Below, in pieces: positions 6,622 through 9,631 of a stretch of DNA of 9,631 nucleotides; position 1 is the first letter of the stretch; each line of letters opens with the position of its first letter. Both the position numbers and the translations under genes were made by a program. A model generated the notes under the pieces. It was given only the letters and a program-made list of their open reading frames with translations, was not told the DNA's origin and made no database searches. This DNA comes from an uncultured Lachnospiraceae bacterium (GTDB lineage: Bacteria > Bacillota > Clostridia > Lachnospirales > Lachnospiraceae). Where the stretch lies: NCBI GenBank assembly GCA_946566415.1, contig CAMNWW010000065.1, positions 1-9,631 on the forward strand, in the 5' to 3' direction.

Positions 6622-7873
6622 GACTAGCCTCCATTTCTATTTCTACGGATTCTGCCGCTTTAGAATCCTTTGGCTCTTCCATCAGGGCATAATAGAAGCC
6701 GGCCAGCTCTGAAGCGTCCATGAGAACTGGCACAGGATAGAGCGGGTTTGCTTCCTTGTCCGCATAATGGGAGAGCTTGGGAATGTCCTCTTCCTGGATT
6801 TCTTTTATTGTATCTCCGATTTGGAATCTTTTTTTCATCTCTTTTATTGCCTGGATGAATGCGGATGCGGCCTCTTCGCAGGGCGTATCTTTTGAGGCGG
6901 CCCCAGCGGCGACGGCGAGATGGGCCAGCTTTTTATAGATAGCTTCTCCATAGGACTCCAAGACAAATGGCAGAAGGACTGCGTTGGCAAGTCCGTGGGG
7001 CACATTGTATTCTCCGCCTAGGGAATGTGCGACAGCATGGACATAACCTACATAGGATTTGGTAAACGCACATCCGGCATAAAAAGACGCTTTCAGCATA
7101 TTCCTGCGGGCTTCTATATTATTGCCGTCTGTGTAGGCGGCATCCAGGTTCTTAAAGATCAATTCTACTGCCATCAGCGCATTTTTTCGTGTTCCTGGGG
7201 TTGTGGAATTACCGATATATGCCTCGACAGCATGGGTAAGGGCATCCATTCCTGTTGTGGCGGTGATAAAGGGCGGCAGGCTTAACGTGACCTTAGGATC
7301 CAGCACCGCGTATTTTGGAATAAGCGGAAAATCATTGATTGCATATTTGTGTCTTGTCTCGGCATCGGTGATGACTGCCGCCAAAGTGGTCTCGCTCCCG
7401 GTTCCTGCTGTAGTAGGGATGGCGATCAAAAGCGGTAAGGGATGATGTACTTTCAAAATTCCTTTCATTTTTGCAAGGGACTGCTTTGGCTTTACCGCGC
7501 GTGCGCCGACTGCCTTGGCACAGTCCAAGCTGGATCCGCCCCCAAAACCGATGATTACGTCGCAGTGATTTGCCAGGTACATATCCAGCGCTTCCTCCAC
7601 ATTGGCGGTGGTCGGATTAGCCACCGTGCTGTCATAGATCGAGTAGTTAATTCCTGCATCTAAAAGCGCACGTTCCAGACGAGATGTAAGACCCAGACGG
7701 CGAATGCCTTGATCTGTAATGATCAGCGCCTGACCGCACTTCTTTTTTTGGATGATTTCCGGAATTTTTTTAACACTGTACACAATGCCGGGAGTACGGT
7801 ATGGCAGGAATGGGAGCGCAAACTTAAAAACTCCTTGAAAAACCCGGCAATAAATTTTTTTTATTTGATGCAT
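6602..7873 (-). CDS. Iron-type (group III) alcohol dehydrogenase
   Basis: 423 residues, somewhat longer than the usual 380-400. The nucleotide-binding loop GGGSSLD is at 111-117. The metal ligands line up with the family as D210 and H214 (GMDALTHAVEAY), H279 (YVHAVAH) and H293 (VPHGLANA), while H283 matches the conserved auxiliary histidine. These enzymes interconvert primary alcohols or diols and aldehydes with NAD(P). The first 25 residues are basic and aromatic. The last about 20 residues are acidic (EIEMEASHD region) and look like an extension; they are encoded partly in the overlap with aldH. The start at 7871-7873 follows AAGGAG (7885-7890) by 11 nt. It is first in the adh-aldH-pepT unit. 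The apparent promoter is about 236 bp upstream, beyond an inserted structured element. Confidence 0.92.
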   Translation of the reverse strand: MHQIKKIYCRVFQGVFKFALPFLPYRTPGIVYSVKKIPEIIQKKKCGQALIITDQGIRRLGLTSRLERALLDAGINYSIYDSTVANPTTANVEEALDMYLANHCDVIIGFGGGSSLDCAKAVGARAVKPKQSLAKMKGILKVHHPLPLLIAIPTTAGTGSETTLAAVITDAETRHKYAINDFPLIPKYAVLDPKVTLSLPPFITATTGMDALTHAVEAYIGNSTTPGTRKNALMAVELIFKNLDAAYTDGNNIEARRNMLKASFYAGCAFTKSYVGYVHAVAHSLGGEYNVPHGLANAVLLPFVLESYGEAIYKKLAHLAVAAGAASKDTPCEEAASAFIQAIKEMKKRFQIGDTIKEIQEEDIPKLSHYADKEANPLYPVPVLMDASELAGFYYALMEEPKDSKAAESVEIEMEASHDQAGN

Positions 7874-7906
7874 GGCTTTATGTACTCCTTATTTAATATG
7901 AAATAA

Positions 7907-7913
7907 TCTTTAT
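7907..7913. repeat. Left flanking direct repeat (possible target-site duplication)
   Basis: TCTTTAT directly abuts the left terminal inverted repeat and is repeated at 8099-8105. Seven AT-rich bases is short enough that coincidence is possible. Confidence 0.45.
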
Positions 7914-7939
7914 GATGTTGAGGTCAAAAGATGCCTTAC

Positions 7940-7971
7940 GGATTGTTCCGCGCTTCGCGCTCCCACAATCC
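7940..7971. repeat. Internal hairpin 1 of the structured element
   Basis: GGATTGT (7940-7946) pairs with ACAATCC (7965-7971). Inside, GCGC (7950-7953) pairs with GCGC (7957-7960) around a TTC loop. The result is two stacked stems with a small internal loop. Confidence 0.7.
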
Positions 7972-7983
7972 TACCCGCTATTC

Positions 7984-8016
7984 GGATATCGTGGAGCTTA
8001 CGCTCCACTTTTATCC
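7984..8016. repeat. Internal hairpin 2 of the structured element
   Basis: A perfect 7-bp stem, GTGGAGC (7991-7997) with GCTCCAC (8002-8008) around TTAC, is extended below a small internal loop by GGATA (7984-7988) with TATCC (8012-8016). Confidence 0.75.
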
Positions 8017-8035
8017 TCATATCGGGGCGGGTCCC

Positions 8036-8083
8036 AAGGTCATTCATCCATCCTCGTGCAAGCACGATGTGGATTCAGACCTT
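8036..8083. repeat. Internal hairpin 3 of the structured element
   Basis: Three stacked stems: AAGGTC/GACCTT (8036-8041 with 8078-8083), ATCCA/TGGAT (8046-8050 with 8070-8074) and TCGTGC/GCACGA (8054-8059 with 8062-8067), separated by small internal loops. The base shares 3 nt with the element's right terminal repeat, so full pairing of both is mutually exclusive at that edge. Confidence 0.7.
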
Positions 8084-8098
8084 TTGACCCTGGCATCG

Positions 8099-8105
8099 TC
8101 TTTAT
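8099..8105. repeat. Right flanking direct repeat (possible target-site duplication)
   Basis: This is the second copy of TCTTTAT, one base beyond the right terminal inverted repeat. It lies immediately next to the -10 region of the minus-strand promoter and covers the predicted start site near 8102. Confidence 0.45.
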
Positions 8106-8108
8106 TAA

Positions 8109-8137
8109 GGTATAGCATTTCTTGGGGAAACTGTCAA
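8109..8137 (-). promoter_or_regulatory. Sigma-A type promoter for the adh-aldH-pepT unit
   Basis: On the minus strand a perfect -35 TTGACA (8137-8132) and a -10 TATACC (8114-8109) are separated by 17 bp, with TGC directly before the -10 (extended -10). The predicted start is near 8102, about 4 nt outside the structured element. The transcript would carry the whole element in a leader of about 228 nt before adh. I see no comparably good promoter between the element and adh. Confidence 0.7.
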
Positions 8138-8217
8138 GAAAATGGGAAAATGCGGCGACGGTGACATAAAGGCTTTATATTAGAATGGTTTTCCTAACGT
8201 TTTGTAGAGTAGAATGT

Positions 8218-8262
8218 ACGGTAATTCTGAGTTTTTGGAAAAAAATAGATAGCATACTATGT
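8218..8262 (+). repeat. Two-part repeat module, copy 1 (upstream of the HMA gene)
   Basis: ACGGTAATTCTGA (8218-8230) and, further on, ATAGCATACTATGT (8249-8262) preceded by an A-rich stretch. Both recur in the same order at 8639-8704, between the HMA gene and the ATPase gene. The core CATA-C-TATG is a short inverted repeat with one central base. The role is unknown. Confidence 0.45.
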
Positions 8263-8307
8263 TTAAGCCTGGATTGTTACCATTTTGTGTATTTTTTTGA
8301 AATAATA

Positions 8308-8336
8308 TTGACATAAGAAGAGGAAAAGAGTATTAT
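8308..8336 (+). promoter_or_regulatory. Sigma-A type promoter of the metal operon
   Basis: A perfect -35 TTGACA (8308-8313), a 17-bp spacer and a -10 TATTAT (8331-8336). The predicted start near 8343 falls inside the inverted repeat at 8339-8362. The leader to the HMA start is about 77 nt. Confidence 0.8.
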
Positions 8337-8338
8337 AT

Positions 8339-8362
8339 ACATATGAACGGTTGCTCATATGT
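8339..8362 (+). promoter_or_regulatory. Inverted-repeat operator, ArsR/SmtB-type
   Basis: ACATATGA (8339-8346) and TCATATGT (8355-8362) form a perfect 8-bp inverted repeat with 8 bp between, and the inner C8348/G8353 also pair. The TATGAAC half-site resembles operators of ArsR/SmtB-family metal sensors (CzrA, CadC, SmtB types). The repeat covers the predicted transcription start, so a bound repressor would block initiation, with release by Zn, Cd or a similar ion. No regulator gene is visible in the window. Confidence 0.65.
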
Positions 8363-8387
8363 TCAAAACAAAAAGTACAAAAATTGA

Positions 8388-8403
8388 ATCGCCTAACGGC
8401 GAT
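8388..8403 (+). other. Short leader hairpin before the HMA gene
   Basis: ATCGCC (8388-8393) and GGCGAT (8398-8403) form a 6-bp stem with a TAAC loop, 6 nt before the GGAGG ribosome binding site (8410-8414). No T-tract follows, so it is not a terminator. It may affect message stability or translation. Confidence 0.5.
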
Positions 8404-8419
8404 AGAAACGGAGGAAATG

Positions 8420-8638
8420 ATGAAGAAAAAATTTAAGATGGTGGATTTGGATTGTGCAAATTGTGCGGCAAAGATGGAGAATGCAATCAAAAAGATCGAA
8501 GGAGTAACAGATGCGAACGTCAGTTTTATGGCGCAGAAACTTACGATTGATGCGGATGATGCGAGATTTGATGAGATCATGCAGGAAGTAGTCAAAGTGT
8601 GTAAAAAAGTGGAGCCGGATTGTCAGATTAAGATGTAG
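8420..8638 (+). CDS. Stand-alone heavy-metal-associated (HMA) domain protein
   Basis: 72 residues forming one ferredoxin-like HMA domain. The metal site is LDCANC with C12 and C15. The Asp before the first Cys (DCxxC) is the form seen in the N-terminal domains of Zn/Cd/Pb ATPases such as ZntA/CadA, rather than the TCxxC form more common in copper chaperones. Two further Cys (C61, C68) lie near the C-terminus. The start is taken at 8420 because GGAGG (8410-8414) is 5 nt away; an ATG at 8417 directly before it would add one Met. The ATPase gene follows 82 bp later without a visible terminator. It probably delivers metal to, or regulates, that pump; the ion is inferred. Confidence 0.88.
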   Translation: MKKKFKMVDLDCANCAAKMENAIKKIEGVTDANVSFMAQKLTIDADDARFDEIMQEVVKVCKKVEPDCQIKM

Positions 8639-8704
8639 ACGGTATTCTGATCTATAAAGGCATTATCTATTTATAAATGGGGAAAAATATATAGCATAGT
8701 ATGT
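8639..8704 (+). repeat. Two-part repeat module, copy 2 (between the HMA and ATPase genes)
   Basis: ACGGTATTCTGA (8639-8650) and ATAGCATAGTATGT (8691-8704) match the sequences at 8218-8230 and 8249-8262, in the same order but with about 22 bp more between them. The 12 bases before the second part are also alike (G-rich then A-rich). It occupies most of the 82-bp spacer upstream of the ATPase. Confidence 0.45.
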
Positions 8705-8720
8705 AAATGAGAGGTGCGGC

Positions 8721-9631
8721 ATGACAAAAAAACAAAAAAGGATGCTTTTCAAAATCATTATTGCCTCCATTCTTTTTGCTTTGCTCTTGGCGGTGGAGCA
8801 TAGTGGAGAGTTGGAATTTTTGCGGCAGTTTCCGGAAAGATTCTTTCTTTATATGATACCTTATGTGATTATCGGGTGGGATATCATTTATCGGGCAGTA
8901 CGGAATATCAGCCATGGACAAGTGTTTGATGAAAATTTTCTGATGTGTATCGCCACATTCGGCGCCTTAGGTGTCGGGGAATATTCAGAGGCAGTCGCGG
9001 TTATGCTGTTCTACCAGATAGGGGAACTATTCCAGGGGTACGCAGTAGGACGGTCGCGCCAGTCTATCAGCGACATGATGGACATCTGTCCGGAGTACGC
9101 CAATATAGAAAGAGACGGACAGGTTGAGCAGGTAGATCCTGACGATGTGGGGATCGGCGATGTGATCGTAGTAAAGGCGGGGGAACGGATTCCACTGGAC
9201 GGGGTAGTGATTTCTGGCAGCTCGTTTGTGGATACTTCCGCGCTTACAGGAGAATCTGTGCCGCGTAAGGTGTGGGAAGGGTCCGATATTATCAGCGGAT
9301 GTGTTAACGGAGGCGGACTTCTGAAGGTACGTGTGACGAAGGAATTTGACGACTCGACGGTCTCTAAGATACTGGAACTTGTGGAGAATGCAAGCAGTAA
9401 AAAGGCGAAGGTTGAAAACTTTATTACGAAATTTGCCAGATACTATACGCCGGCCGTTGTCTTAGCGGCAGCGGCTCTTGCAGTCCTTCCTCCTTTGTTT
9501 CTCGGAGAATCCTTTGGGGAATGGCTTACGAGAGCCTGCATTTTCCTGGTAATCTCCTGCCCCTGTGCGTTAGTGATTTCCGTGCCGCTGGGATTTTTTG
9601 GGGGAATCGGCGCGGCGTCCAGACAGGGTGT
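8721..9631 (+). CDS. Zn/Cd/Pb-transporting P1B-type ATPase (partial, runs off the window)
   Basis: The frame is open from ATG 8721 to the window edge, giving 303 complete residues, the N-terminal part of a pump of roughly 600-700. Visible in order: four N-terminal membrane segments (about 10-25, 44-60, 72-88, 90-107), the actuator domain with the TGES dephosphorylation motif (176-179), two further spans, and the metal-binding SCPC motif (C280, C282) followed by ALVISVPLG. CPC followed by SxP matches the P1B-2 (Zn/Cd/Pb, ZntA/CadA) type. The phosphorylated DKTGT lies beyond the edge. The protein has no N-terminal HMA domain; that function seems to be supplied by the separate 72-residue protein upstream. 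GAGG (8711-8714) precedes the ATG by 6 nt. Its role is ATP-driven metal efflux across the cytoplasmic membrane. Confidence 0.92.
   Translation, partial: MTKKQKRMLFKIIIASILFALLLAVEHSGELEFLRQFPERFFLYMIPYVIIGWDIIYRAVRNISHGQVFDENFLMCIATFGALGVGEYSEAVAVMLFYQIGELFQGYAVGRSRQSISDMMDICPEYANIERDGQVEQVDPDDVGIGDVIVVKAGERIPLDGVVISGSSFVDTSALTGESVPRKVWEGSDIISGCVNGGGLLKVRVTKEFDDSTVSKILELVENASSKKAKVENFITKFARYYTPAVVLAAAALAVLPPLFLGESFGEWLTRACIFLVISCPCALVISVPLGFFGGIGAASRQG

Larger units (their letters stand above)
7914..8098. mobile_element. MITE-like structured element between the adh promoter and adh
   Basis: About 185 bp without any convincing gene. The ends form an imperfect terminal inverted repeat (7914-7930 with 8081-8097): 4 matching bases, 4 mismatches, then 9 matching bases (GGTCAAAAG with CTTTTGACC). 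Between them are three separate hairpins, so the whole can fold as a multi-branched structure on either strand. Short direct repeats TCTTTAT flank it at 7907-7913 and 8099-8105, with one extra G at 8098. Deleting the element plus one repeat joins the 8109-8137 promoter to adh with an ordinary leader of about 36 nt. This is what an insertion of a small non-autonomous element would look like. A structured leader RNA or small RNA is the main alternative. Copy number elsewhere is unknown. Confidence 0.6.

Noticed and set aside
7874..7930. A promoter between the structured element and adh on the minus strand
   Set aside because: TTGACC in the left terminal repeat is -35-like, but no acceptable -10 occurs at 16-18 bp. 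The promoter at 8109-8137 is far better.
7922..8089. CRISPR array
   Set aside because: The repeats are inverted pairs forming hairpins. There are no regularly spaced direct repeats or spacers.
7912..8164. Open frames of 67 and 77 codons across the structured element
   Set aside because: They run through hairpin repeats, lack ribosome binding sites, and their translations show no protein-like features. The openness reflects repeat composition.
8166..8178. ATAAAG-G-CTTTAT palindrome
   Set aside because: It is short and AT-rich with a one-base centre, so it cannot form a proper hairpin, and nothing links it to a promoter.
8263..8595. Minus-strand open frame across the HMA promoter and gene
   Set aside because: It covers a clear promoter, an operator and a recognisable HMA domain on the plus strand. 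It has no ribosome binding site.
8667..8921. Minus-strand open frame opposite the start of the ATPase gene
   Set aside because: The plus-strand frame encodes an unmistakable P-type ATPase, and the opposite frame has no supporting motif.

Overview
The window looks like a chromosomal segment of a gut-type Firmicute, most likely a Clostridia/Lachnospiraceae member. The grounds are moderate GC content, AT-rich spacers with TTGACA/TATAAT-type promoters, strong AGGAGG ribosome binding sites, and the gene repertoire (YitT-family membrane protein, PepT, class-3 type ALDH, iron-type ADH, Zn/Cd-type P-type ATPase). No species assignment is possible from this alone.

Layout from left to right. (1) The 3' end of an unrecognised gene (2-235). 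(2) A promoter at 251-279 driving a two-gene plus-strand unit: a response-regulator/GGDEF protein with several altered catalytic residues (316-1242) and a class I SAM-dependent methyltransferase (1260-2039). (3) A minus-strand yitT-type gene (2042-2899) with its own promoter and a leader of about 97 nt holding a hairpin plus T-tract. (4) A plus-strand D-2-hydroxyacid dehydrogenase (3064-4029). (5) A minus-strand operon read 7873 to 3986: iron-type alcohol dehydrogenase, aldehyde dehydrogenase (20-nt overlap), then peptidase T (26-nt gap). The 3' end of pepT overlaps the 3' end of the dehydrogenase by 44 bp. (6) A gene-free stretch of 546 bp (7874-8419), discussed below. (7) A plus-strand metal-handling operon: a stand-alone CxxC heavy-metal-associated (HMA) protein (8420-8638), then a Zn/Cd/Pb-type P1B ATPase (8721 to the window edge, incomplete).

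The most unusual part is the 546-bp spacer. It carries a compact structured element of about 185 bp (7914-8098) with imperfect 17-bp terminal inverted repeats (13/17 matching), three internal hairpins and a 7-bp flanking direct repeat (TCTTTAT). It sits exactly between a strong minus-strand promoter (8109-8137) and the alcohol dehydrogenase gene. Removing the element and one direct repeat would leave a normal leader of roughly 36 nt. This points to a MITE-like insertion into a 5' UTR; the alternative is a structured leader RNA or small RNA. On the other side of the spacer, a textbook sigma-A promoter (8308-8336) is followed immediately by a perfect 8-bp inverted repeat (8339-8362) resembling an ArsR/SmtB-family operator. 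Metal-responsive repression of the HMA/ATPase operon is therefore likely.

How the genes work together: ADH and ALDH are probably a coupled alcohol/aldehyde/acid interconversion pair. PepT adds cytosolic tripeptide hydrolysis to the same transcript without an obvious biochemical link. The HMA protein and ATPase are a metal binding and export pair. The GGDEF-like protein may sense or bind c-di-GMP rather than make it. All functional assignments come from motifs read by eye; no database search was run.
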